DNA from: Baffinella frigidus | Taxonomy: Eukaryota; Cryptophyceae; Cryptomonadales; Baffinellaceae | DNA length: 10,982 nt | NCBI GenBank assembly: GCA_026770585.1 | Contig: MU646482.1 | Coordinates: 36,657 to 47,638, forward strand | Direction: 5' to 3' | Shown here: one piece after another, positions 5,047 through 10,982 of the stretch | How the letters are laid out: the number at the start of each line of letters is the position of its first letter | Numbering within the stretch: the first letter of the stretch is position 1 | The notes under the pieces: generated by a model | Databases searched by the model: none | Seen by the model: the letters and a program-made list of their open reading frames with translations, nothing else | What the model was told of the DNA's origin: nothing | Made by a program: the position numbers and the translations under genes

Positions 5047-5462
5047 TCTTCTCTATTACTCTCGAGCCTTAAGTTGCGTGATTCAGTAGTATATCCGCCT
5101 TACGACGGACCCGTCTCAGCATCCTATGAGCACCCTCAAACGAGAACGTACGCAGCCCCACGCACTCAAATCGAATCAAATCCCACGCACGCAAATCGAA
5201 TCAAATGCTGCGTCTTACGACGGACCCGTGCCAGAATCATCATCAAAGGACTGCCACTGTACCGAAGCGGGCTCTGATCAAAGAGTGTTGTGCGCACATC
5301 AAAGGTGATATAAGCACATCAAAGGATGATGTGCTCCTTTGATGTGCTCACATCACCCTTTGACCAGACCCCACTGAGACCCCACTGTACCGAAGCGGGC
5401 TCGCCTTCAGACACATCAACTTTTGGATCAGTCATTGCCAGGCTTGAGAGTAATAAAGAAGA
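5047..5462. repeat. 23-bp inverted ends around a 370-bp segment
   Basis: The word at 5047-5069 (ATTACTCTCGAGCCT at its right) is inverted at 5440-5462 with two mismatches. The enclosed segment holds two ACGACGGACCCGT words (5102-5114, 5218-5230), two CCACTGTACCGAAGCGGGCTC words (5252-5272, 5382-5402), minisatellite units and a hairpin. It might be a non-autonomous element with short terminal inverted repeats. No target duplication is evident and no protein is encoded. Confidence 0.5.
5300..5362. repeat. Long hairpin built on AGCACATCAAAGGA
   Basis: AGCACATCAAAGGA at 5313-5326 pairs perfectly with 5335-5348 around an 8-base loop. The stem continues outward, imperfectly, with CAAAGGTGAT against CATCACCCTTTG. 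The same CACATCAAAGG word occurs directly at 5295-5305, so the arms are themselves tandem. Function unknown. Confidence 0.75.
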
Positions 5463-5518
5463 TGAAGAATCACATCGAACCCCACGCACTCAAATCGAAT
5501 CGACACACGAGGGAGCGG

Positions 5519-5825
5519 CGTGTAGTAGCGTTTGGGGTTAAGGGTGCGGGGTCTAGCTACGGGTTGGGGGTGTAGGTTTTGGGGTTTAGGATTTAGGGAT
5601 TAGGGTTTATAACCGCTCGATTAGGCGTTCGAAGTTTCGGGTTTCGGGTTAAGGGGTTCGTACGAATCCCATCGTTTAAGGTTTCGGGTTTAGGGTTTCG
5701 TACAAATCCCCGTCGTTTCACGTTTCAAATTTAGAGTTTCATGATGATCTACACGCGGCGCGGGTCCGCTCGTTTACGCGTTAGAAGTTTCGGGTTTCGG
5801 GTTTCGGGTTTCAGGGTTCGTACAA
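5519..5825 (+). repeat. Degenerate interstitial telomere-like block (TTTAGGG / TTTCGGG)
   Basis: TTTAGGG-like words (GGTTTAGG, ATTTAGGG, TTAGGGTTTA) at 5570-5610 grade into TTTCGGG variants. Three exact GTTTCGG units and a fourth with one change run from 5787 to 5814. Words such as TTCGTACGAATCCCATCG separate the blocks. It is telomere-type sequence far too degenerate for a functional end. Confidence 0.75.
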
Positions 5826-5933
5826 AAGCCATGATGGTATGCACGAAGTGCGTGTCCGCGCCGACGAGCGGGTGCTTCGCCTCCTCCGCATCCCTCTCTC
5901 CTCAACATCTCATCTTCTACGGTCCAACCCCCC

Positions 5934-6087
5934 CAAATCCCATCGGTATAAGGTTCAAATCCCCACCACAATCCCATCGGTATAAGGTTCAAACCCCAAA
6001 AATCCCATCGCTGAAGGTTCAAACCCCCAAAACCCCATCAATTTAAGTTGCAGCCCCCCCCCAAATCCCATCGTTGCAGGTTGAGGG
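5934..6087 (+). repeat. Minisatellite, AATCCCATCGGTATAAGGTTCAAA type
   Basis: Five units of about 30 bp, each AATCCCATC or ACCCCATC, then GGTATA or a variant, then AGGTTCAAACCCC. The first two are nearly identical; later ones drift, to AATTTAAGTTGCAGCC and GTTGCAGGTTGAGG. Confidence 0.8.
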
Positions 6088-6250
6088 GTGAGGGGGTCGT
6101 ACGAATGCGATGATGATGTACACGCGGCGCGGGTCCGCGCCTCCTCCGCATCCCTCTCCTCCCGATGGGATTTGTACAAACTCTCTGGGGCTTACAGGTT
6201 TGGCGTGCAAAAATCCCATCATTCTTTACACGCGGTGCGGTGCGTTTCGG

Positions 6251-6383
6251 GGTGAGGGGTGAGGGGTGAGGGGTGAGGGGTGAGGGGTGAGGCATGAGGG
6301 GTGAGGCATGAGGCATGAGGGGTGAGGGGTGAGGGGTGAGGAGTGAGGAGTGAGGCGTGAGGGGTGAGGGGTGAGGGGTGAGG
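6251..6383 (+). repeat. 7-bp satellite (GGTGAGG)19
   Basis: Nineteen consecutive 7-bp units with no indels. Most are GGTGAGG, with CATGAGG, AGTGAGG and CGTGAGG variants mixed in. The sharp right boundary leads into GGTTCGCACAAATCC, the lead-in of the GC-rich module. The 7-bp period suggests a telomere-like origin. The long Pro/His/Ser frame on the minus strand is only this array. Confidence 0.95.
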
Positions 6384-6472
6384 GGTTCGCACAAATCCAA
6401 TGATGATGTACACGCGGTGCGGATCCGCGCCGACGAGGGGGTGCTTCGCCTCCTCCGCATCCCTTTCCTCCC

Positions 6473-6835
6473 GCGGCGCCTTGTGCCCCCCGCGCAACCT
6501 ACGAAGAAGTCAGGGGGGGGGGTGATGAGCGTAGGGGGGGTCAGAGTTTTGGGAGTGTCCGCGGCGCCTTGTGTCCCCCACGCAACCTGGTTTGTGAAAG
6601 ATGAGGTTCGTTCAGGAGGTTGACGTGGATAGTTCCAACCAGCAGCGTTGGAGACGTGGGCACCATACACACGTTGAGCATTCAAGAGGTCGGCAGAGTT
6701 TGTTCGAGAGGTGGCGGGGTGGGGATGGTTGTGTAGGGGGGTTGGCGGTTTGGGAGTGTCCACGGCGCCTTGTGCCTTGTGGGGGCAAGGTCCAGCCCCC
6801 CAAAATCGCAACTTGGTGTGTGAAAGAGGCAGCGG
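6473..6835 (+). repeat. GC-rich direct repeat, GCGGCGCCTTGTG type, three copies
   Basis: CGGCGCCTTGTG occurs near 6474, 6561 and 6763, each followed by a C-rich stretch, CGCAACCT or CGCAACTT, and in two cases GGTTTGTGAAAG or GGTGTGTGAAAG. Two copies are preceded by GGGAGTGTCC. A diverged tandem repeat with a longest spacing of about 200 bp. Confidence 0.7.
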
Positions 6836-7067
6836 GGTGAGGGTGAGCCCTCCGTGCACCCTGGTTGGTTCAAGAGGAGGTTTATTCAAGCAGAAAAGTA
6901 CTTCCCCAGTAGGGCACATCACCCCTATGCCCCTACGGGTTGCCTACCGTAGGGTCCTACCGTAGGGTCGTAGGTCTGATTGAAGAGGAGGTTTATTCAA
7001 GAGGCCGACCTGCTTTATTCGAGAGGTTGACAGAGTTGATTCAAGAGGTGGCGGGGAGAGGGTGGGC
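6679..7067 (+). repeat. TTCAAGAGGT-type diverged minisatellite
   Basis: Words such as ATTCAAGAGGTCGGCAGAG, TTCGAGAGGTGGCGGGG, GAAGAGGAGGTTTATTCAAG and TTCGAGAGGTTGACAGAG recur from 6679 to 6722 and from 6868 to 7056. The order GAGGT / CAGAGTTG / TTCRAGAGGTGGCGGGG is kept in two separated blocks, so they are duplicates. Confidence 0.6.
6938..6973. repeat. Possible fragment of the foldback MITE arm
   Basis: ACGGGTTGCCTACCGTAGG matches the arm sequence of the element at 3879-4043 (reverse strand) except for one base. A second CCTACCGTAGGG and GTCGTAGG follow. The termini are absent. It may be a relic of the same family or an independent tandem of the short palindromic word. Confidence 0.4.
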
Positions 7068-7127
7068 GTGTTGGAATTTGGGGGTTTGGGGAGGAGGATG
7101 ACGGCGTGTGTTTTGTCAGGGTGGGTT

Positions 7128-7256
7128 GAGGGTGTAGGGTTCAGGATTTAGGGTGTAGGGCTTAGTTGTTAAGGTTTTAGGGTTTAAGATTTAGGGTTCA
7201 GTGTTTAGTGTTTAGTGTTTAGTGTTTAGTGTTTAGTGTTTAGTGTTTAGTGTTTA
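7128..7256 (+). repeat. Telomere-like block followed by (GTGTTTA)8
   Basis: 7128-7200 holds degenerate units (GTGTAGGG, ATTTAGGG, TTTTAGGG). From 7201 to 7256 there are eight exact GTGTTTA units with no interruption. This is another homogenised 7-bp array placed directly against telomere-type sequence. Confidence 0.9.
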
Positions 7257-7302
7257 TGGACAGGAGCGGGCGGCCCGAGGTCTCGCCCTCCGTGCTCCCC
7301 CC

Positions 7303-7354
7303 GGAGTCGATCACCACCACGTGCGCTGCCCCCCCCTCCTCCTCGTCCCCCGAC
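7303..7354 (+). repeat. 52-bp direct repeat, copy 1
   Basis: GGAGTCGATCACCACCACGT followed by a C-rich stretch matches 7520-7571 with two differences. The surroundings (GAGCRGGC, CTCGCCCTCC) are also shared less exactly, so the real unit is about 110 bp. It carries one CACGTG word of no proven role. Confidence 0.85.
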
Positions 7355-7519
7355 CCCTCATGGGGTGCGGGTCAGGGTGTAGGGGTCCAAGGTGAAGGGT
7401 TTACGGTGTAGCGTTGAGGGCTTGGCCTGGGGGTTAGTGGCTTGAAAAAATCCGTGAACGTTGTCAAGGATAAGAGCAGGCCTAGACCTCCCGAGTTCCT
7501 CGCCCTCCTTGCCCCCCCC

Positions 7520-7571
7520 GGAGTCGATCACCACCACGTGCGCTGCCTCCCCCTCCTCCTCGTCCGCCGAC
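7520..7571 (+). repeat. 52-bp direct repeat, copy 2
   Basis: Second copy of the 7303-7354 repeat. It leads into CGTTCCCTGCC and TTAGCGCGAGCCGAGGATACCCGCAC, which recur near 8515-8570. The end of this block is therefore mosaic with another repeat family. Confidence 0.85.
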
Positions 7572-7628
7572 TCGTGATCGTTCCCTGCCCGCCCCCACCG
7601 TGGGTTAGCGCGAGCCGAGGATACCCGC

Positions 7629-7675
7629 ACTCTTTTAAGAGTGTACGAAACAGGGTTTAACGACCATGTTTCGTA
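7629..7675. repeat. Pair of small hairpins
   Basis: ACTCTTTTAAGAGT at 7629-7642 (6-bp stem, 2-base loop) is followed directly by TACGAAAC at 7644-7651 pairing with GTTTCGTA at 7668-7675. No gene or T-run adjoins, so I do not call a terminator. Confidence 0.5.
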
Positions 7676-7808
7676 TAGGGCGCCCTAATTCCGAGCCCGA
7701 ATTAATTGGATGACACAGCCGCCAAAAGGTCGGATTCACCCTTGACCCAGATCTCGCAGCAAAAAAATGCGAGTGTGGCGCTGGAGTGTGCGCTTGAGTG
7801 TTAAAACC

Positions 7809-7907
7809 ACTCCAACCCCGCCTCCACTTCGCCCCCAGACGCGTGCGCTGTTCGCCACCATGGCTCAGTGCGAGCCGAGGATGCCCGGAATATGCATACA
7901 CGCTCTT
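7809..7907 (+). repeat. 99-bp direct repeat, copy 1
   Basis: Matches 8098-8196 at 97 of 99 positions, at an offset of 289 bp. It runs from ACTCCAACCCCGCC through GACGCGTGCGCTG and GCCACCATGGCTCAG to GGAATATGCATACAC. Left of it, ACCCAGATCTCGCAGCA and GGCGCTGGAGTGT are also shared, with an indel between. Reading frames on both strands give similar peptides from each copy because of the duplication. Confidence 0.92.
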
Positions 7908-8097
7908 CACTGCCACCAGCAACCCGTAGCAGCTTTTACCGAATCATCTCAGGGATTCGGGTATTTTATTTTGAAAAACATCTTTCCTATGACCCTATGG
8001 TAGGAAACCCTAGGGACCTCGAATTGCTGACGGGAGATACCCGCACTCTTAACCCAGATCTCGCAGCACAGTGGGTGCGGCGCTGGAGTGTTAAAAA

Positions 8098-8196
8098 ACT
8101 CCAACCCCGCCTCCACTTCGCCCCCAGACGCGTGCGCTGTTCGCCACCATGGCTCAGTGCGAGCCGAGGATACCCGGAATATGCATACACACTCTT
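8098..8196 (+). repeat. 99-bp direct repeat, copy 2
   Basis: Second copy of 7809-7907. Its GCGAGCCGAGGATACCCG core also occurs near 7608 and 8548. At those two sites it continues with CACTCTT or CACCCTT, and the 8548 copy goes on to GACCCAGATGTCGC. Parts of the unit therefore circulate separately. Confidence 0.92.
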
Positions 8197-8197
8197 C

Positions 8198-8323
8198 CCA
8201 CGCCAGATTGCATGTGAGGGTTGAACTTTTTAAACCCTATCAGGATAGGGTTTGCAACTTTTGAAAACCACTGCCTTGAGGGGAAATTGACTTTTGGTAA
8301 CCCCTTCCAAGAATCTGGCGTGG
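8198..8323. repeat. Decayed foldback with 12-bp outer arms
   Basis: CCACGCCAGATT at 8198-8209 is exactly inverted at 8312-8323. Inside, AAACCCTATC / GATAGGGTTT (8232-8253) forms a perfect 10-bp stem with a 2-base loop. The regions between pair only weakly. It adjoins the end of the 99-bp repeat. Confidence 0.6.
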
Positions 8324-8359
8324 TCACTGCGCACTCGTCAACCAAGATCTAATCCCGTC

Positions 8360-8499
8360 GAGCATTCATGATAAATACGATTTCGGGGATCTCCGATCCG
8401 ATTTTGGTGTATCTTACGGCTCTAAATCAAGTTTAGATAGACGACTGTCTTATTTTCACCCCTTAAGATACACCCAAATCGTATTCATGATGAATACTC
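8360..8499. repeat. Foldback element with a 21-bp insertion in one arm
   Basis: The left arm 8360-8416 and right arm 8464-8499 pair through GAGCATTCATGATAAATACG and GGTGTATCTTA. The left arm carries about 21 extra bases (CGGGGATCTCCGATCC and flanking ATTTT) between two CGATTT words, as expected of slippage or a small duplication. GTC stands on both sides (8357-8359, 8500-8502), a possible 3-bp target duplication. It is AT-rich in a GC-rich setting. Confidence 0.7.
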
Positions 8500-9071
8500 G
8501 TCCGGATGAGATCTCGTTCCCTGCCCACGCTCGCCAGGGCTTAGCGCGAGCCGAGGATACCCGCACCCTTGACCCAGATGTCGCGGCACACCGCGTGACT
8601 GCGGCGGCAAAGTGTTGGACCATTCCAACGTCCGCGAAGACGGCAGGTGTGCGTGTGTCTTGTGTTTCTGTTCTTGAGCTGTTCCACGCCGCACTCATGG
8701 AAACAGTTCTTGCAAAACAAGCTCCCTCAAAGCGAAATCAGTCCCCACTCACACTCCAAGCAGGTCAATCTTCGCCCCATCCCGGTGAACTCATCATCGA
8801 GGCTCGCCAATCGCACGCACCTTCTTCCTCATCCTCCTGGATGAACCCCAACCCCCCGCCGCTGACGAGCACCCTCCCGCGTCCTAACAGCCCCTGCATC
8901 CCTTCAACGACCCGCCAGGGACCCGACGGTGAGGATCCTGAGGTCAGACCCGACTCCGGCGTCCCACGACGCGGCGATCCTGCCGCTGCCCCGCTGAACC
9001 CCCGCCCCAGCCCGCGTCAAATCACGCTCATCCCTGGACGGTCGCGTTTTCGTTCTGGCAAGCAAGATTGA
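8487..9071 (+). CDS. Long open frame, low-complexity product, doubtful
   Basis: A 194-residue frame from ATG-ATG at 8487. The first 40 residues come from the foldback arm and a dispersed repeat (ARAEDTRTLDPDVAAHR), so that start is unlikely. The more credible part starts at the internal ATG at 8697 and gives 124 residues rich in Pro, Ser and Arg, with a Ser run and several proline-rich stretches, ending RFRSGKQD. No domain, signal peptide or membrane segment is recognisable. It falls in the longest repeat-free part of the right half, which is the main reason for listing it. It could be a disordered exon or chance in C-rich DNA. Confidence 0.2.
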   Translation: MMNTRPDEISFPAHARQGLARAEDTRTLDPDVAAHRVTAAAKCWTIPTSAKTAGVRVSCVSVLELFHAALMETVLAKQAPSKRNQSPLTLQAGQSSPHPGELIIEARQSHAPSSSSSWMNPNPPPLTSTLPRPNSPCIPSTTRQGPDGEDPEVRPDSGVPRRGDPAAAPLNPRPSPRQITLIPGRSRFRSGKQD

Positions 9072-9720
9072 GAGATTGCTCTCTCGCTCTCTCGCTCCAG
9101 CTCGCGCGAAAGCGAGCGGAAGAGCGCCCTACAACGCTCTCGGGGTCGATCTCTGCACCCGCTCTGGAACAGATGATCGCGCTGCCCCAACGCCAGCCAA
9201 CGAAAATCCGGGATTTCTGGATTTGGGGTCTTCAGGTTATGAGCCTGTTGTGTCGAGCCTCACAACCTGAAGGTGGTGAAGACCCCAAATCCAGAAATCC
9301 AGAAATGGCTCCAATTCCAGTGAAGTCGCTTTACACAGCCAATTTTTCAGATCTCAAAATCAAAATCGGCGGGGCGCGCGTCATCTCGAGCTCCAGGAAC
9401 GCGCCCGGGGGTGTATGGACTGGGACCCGTCCACGCTTGAGCGCGGCTTTGACCAGGGAAGTCACTCGCCCTTCCCGGAGAACGCGGAAGCAGAGAGCCA
9501 AGCACAGGTGCTTCCCCCTTGGACTTGGAAAGGTTGTGATCGATGTGGAAACGGTAACGCGGACTCTGGAAGCGGGTGGTTGCGGACGGGTCTACTATTT
9601 CCCACCACCGGGCACATAGGGTCCCAACAATCCCCTCCTCCCGGTCAAGGCGCTTGCGAGGCACCGGTCGCCTCTGATGGTCGCATGGTCTGGCCTGCAG
9701 AAGGTGATGCGCGCCGAGGA
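9072..9720. other. GC-rich stretch with no recognisable gene
   Basis: Apart from the hairpin at 9211-9300 I see no repeat here. Frames of 100-180 residues overlap on both strands, but none begins at a convincing start or shows a known motif. The plus-strand frame from 9068 opens at TTG. A spliced exon cannot be excluded by eye. Confidence 0.3.
9211..9300. repeat. Hairpin with arms GGATTTCTGGATTTGGGG
   Basis: 9211-9237 pairs with 9264-9300. The outer 23 bp of each arm are exact. The right arm has about 10 extra bases (AAGGTGGTG) before the inner AACCTG. The loop repeats CCTGTTGTG / CACAACCTG, giving an alternative inner fold. No target duplication was found. Confidence 0.75.
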
Positions 9721-10218
9721 TGGCGCGCGCCAACGCGCCACGGGCTCATCATCGACGCAATCGTCTACGGAGTCGCCCTCCCTGCTGCCTGCGCGCGCCA
9801 CCAGAGACGCGGGGGATATCGAGGACGGCAGGTGCGTGTCTCGTCCATCTGCGAACCGATTCACCAGAGGAAGAGAGAGAGCGCGCGCACAGCGCCTCAC
9901 CCTCCACGCCCTGGATGCGGCTGAGGGTGGAAGGGCAGATCATTCGGCAGGGTTCGGCATTTGGGCGGCTGAGCGTCCCCACACCCAATCTTCCTCTGTG
10001 CACGTGGAACAGCCCAGATCACTCAAGCGTCGTACACGACACTACACCCCACACCCCAACCCCACCCGTAAACCCCAACCCTCGACGCATCGACCCAACC
10101 CCCGCGGGGGACGCTCGGCAGGGGCGGGTGGGTGCACGTCGCTAGACCCCACACCACAAACCGTGAAGCGTACTAACACCCATGGCGGACACTCAGCAGG
10201 GGGGGACCCTCGACCGAC

Positions 10219-10356
10219 CCACCAACCCTCACAACTTGGGCAAATCGAAAAAGTCAAAAACACCAAATCCCCTTGGAGGCCGTCGGAATCCGACGGCCTT
10301 CAAGGGGGGTTTTGGAGCCATTTTTCCCGATTTGCCCAGACTGTGAGGGTTGGTGG
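10219..10356. repeat. Long foldback inserted in the minisatellite
   Basis: A 138-bp inverted repeat starting CCACCAACCCTCAC and ending GTGAGGGTTGGTGG. It has a GCCGTCGGAATCCGACGGC centre with almost no loop. The middle of each arm (TTGGGCAAATCG / CGATTTGCCCA) pairs with several mismatches. It breaks the minisatellite pattern. No matching flanking 4-mer is evident, so mobility is not shown. Confidence 0.8.
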
Positions 10357-10411
10357 ACACACATCCACTGATCCCCCACACGCGCGGCAGGGGCGGGAGG
10401 GTGCACGTCGC

Positions 10412-10439
10412 TTAACCCTAAACCCTAAACCCTAAACCC
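10412..10439 (-). repeat. Canonical CCCTAAA telomere units, interstitial
   Basis: Three exact CCCTAAA units (10416-10436) with partial units on both sides. This is the cleanest telomere-type stretch in the window. It lies inside a minisatellite unit, with ordinary sequence on both sides, so it is interstitial. Confidence 0.85.
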
Positions 10440-10534
10440 CCAATCTCAAACCGTACTCACACCTATTGTCGGATGGTGGACGCTCGGCAGGGGTGGGTGG
10501 GTGCACGTCTGGGAATGGTGCTCGTGCGCGACGG

Positions 10535-10616
10535 GGGGCGCGTTCCGAGAGAGGGGGAGAGACAGAGGCAGATAGAGAGGGGGAGGGGGTGGGGGAGACA
10601 GCGAGAGGGTGGAGGG
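10535..10616 (+). repeat. Purine-rich GA/GGGA stretch
   Basis: GAGAGAGGGGGAGAGACAGAGGCAG and similar words give a nearly all-purine run with few pyrimidines. It is low-complexity and unrelated in sequence to the neighbouring minisatellite. Confidence 0.7.
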
Positions 10617-10982
10617 GCGCGTCGAGGTAGGCGTCTGCGAAGTGCCTGCACACATTCAGCAACCCCATCGCTACTGGATGTAAACCGTGAACTGTACTAA
10701 CCCCCATGGCGGACAATCGGCAGGGTGGGGATGGGGGGTTGCATGTCCCGCAGCCCCCGCGCCCGACAGGGCCGTCAAATCGCATAGGAAGAGAGTCCGC
10801 TCAGCCCGCGCCGTGGGCGGGCTGGGTTCCGGGCGGGAGGTTCCCTCCGCGCCTTCTGAGAAGGGACGACCGCCGGATCCAGAGATGTTTCTAGTCAAAT
10901 CTCTGATGACGTGGGGGGGGTGGTGGACTCTCTGATGCCATCGGGGGGGGGTGACATGGTGGACACTCGTGGCAGGGGGGGG

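Larger units (their letters stand above)
5735..6476 (+). repeat. Dispersed GC-rich module ATGATGATGTACACGCGGCGCGGGTCC
   Basis: Copies start near 5739, 5829, 6107 and 6397, with a fragment near 6210. The full form runs from CAAATCC-ATGATG through TACACGCGGYGCGG to TCCGCGCCGACGAG, GGGTGCTTCGCC and TCCTCCGCATCCCTCTCC. The copy at 6107 lacks the CGACGAG block and the 5739 copy diverges after GTCCGCTCG. Different satellites sit between copies, so the module is older than those arrays. Arg/Ala-rich frames through it are artefacts. Confidence 0.75.
10108..10982 (+). repeat. Diverged GC-rich minisatellite, GGACNNTCGGCAGGGGYGGG type
   Basis: Related units lie at 10107-10141, 10182-10203 (partial), 10383-10412, 10477-10509, 10709-10749 and, cut by the window edge, 10960-10982. 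The best form is GGACGCTCGGCAGGGG, then GGGTGGGTGCACGTCGCT. Between units, ACCGTACTAACACCCATGG recurs (near 10160, 10450 and 10686), so the full period is longer. One unit is interrupted by a hairpin and another by telomere units. From 10750 to 10950 I see no gene and only weak similarity to the rest. Confidence 0.75.

Noticed and set aside
5934-6087. Regular repeats considered as a CRISPR array
   Set aside because: Units are contiguous and diverged with no unique spacers of even length, and there are no cas genes.
6038-6922. 294-residue minus-strand frame, the longest in the window
   Set aside because: It runs through the GGTGAGG array (giving Pro/His/Ser repeats), the GC-rich modules and minisatellites. 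No non-repetitive domain remains.
7859-7880. TGGCTCAGTGCG resembling the A box of a tRNA or tRNA-derived SINE
   Set aside because: No B box (GGTTCGANNCC) or tRNA fold follows at the right distance in either 99-bp copy.
9677-10435. 252-residue plus-strand frame
   Set aside because: Its start is not convincing and its second half crosses the minisatellite, the foldback and the CCCTAAA units. Competing frames of similar length occur in the same stretch.

Overview
This window looks like nuclear DNA of a eukaryote, most likely a single-celled alga or other protist. I found no bacterial operon layout, no ribosome binding sites, no rRNA or tRNA and no protein domain I can name. Clean CCCTAAA/TTTAGGG units (the plant, green-algal and several protist telomere type) sit inside the window, along with many degenerate 7-bp relatives. 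A green alga is plausible, but dinoflagellates, cryptophytes and chlorarachniophytes use the same unit, so the lineage is a guess. Long open frames occur on all frames and strands of the GC-rich parts and usually run through repeats, so most are chance. Only two are listed as weak possible exons (2578-2892 minus, 8487-9071 plus).

Layout. 1-480: telomere-like and 7-bp tandem repeats. 531-827: a large imperfect inverted repeat. 897-1723: four foldback elements packed almost end to end; three have a 4-bp target-site duplication (TSD). 1750-2577: a 72-bp direct repeat, a CTAA microsatellite and small palindromes. 2578-3060: no repeats, one weak reading frame. 3107-3769: a rearranged cluster of inverted modules carrying a repeated TATAAA-bearing sequence, with a fifth foldback element (3521-3660) inserted. 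3879-4043: a sixth foldback, about 97% identical to the one at 1101-1266 but inverted. 4080-5500: CT-rich microsatellites, 49/84-bp direct repeats, a 25-bp minisatellite and a long hairpin. 5519-7256: degenerate telomere-like DNA, GC-rich modules and 7-bp satellites. 7303-8610: dispersed GC-rich direct repeats up to 99 bp, and two hairpins. 8610-10030: mostly single-copy, GC-rich, with one hairpin. 10040-10982: a diverged GC-rich minisatellite interrupted by a long hairpin and by true CCCTAAA units.

The most notable content is a set of non-autonomous DNA-transposon-like foldback elements. Five of six carry a perfect 4-bp TSD (ACTG, CTAC, GTTC, GAGC, CTTA), and every end begins TNAT. In one group each element has one TCAT end and one TAAT end, an asymmetry kept in every copy. 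None encodes a transposase, so they would depend on an enzyme encoded elsewhere. There is no evidence that the parts of this window act together as a pathway. It reads as a repeat-rich, possibly subtelomere-derived, intergenic region.
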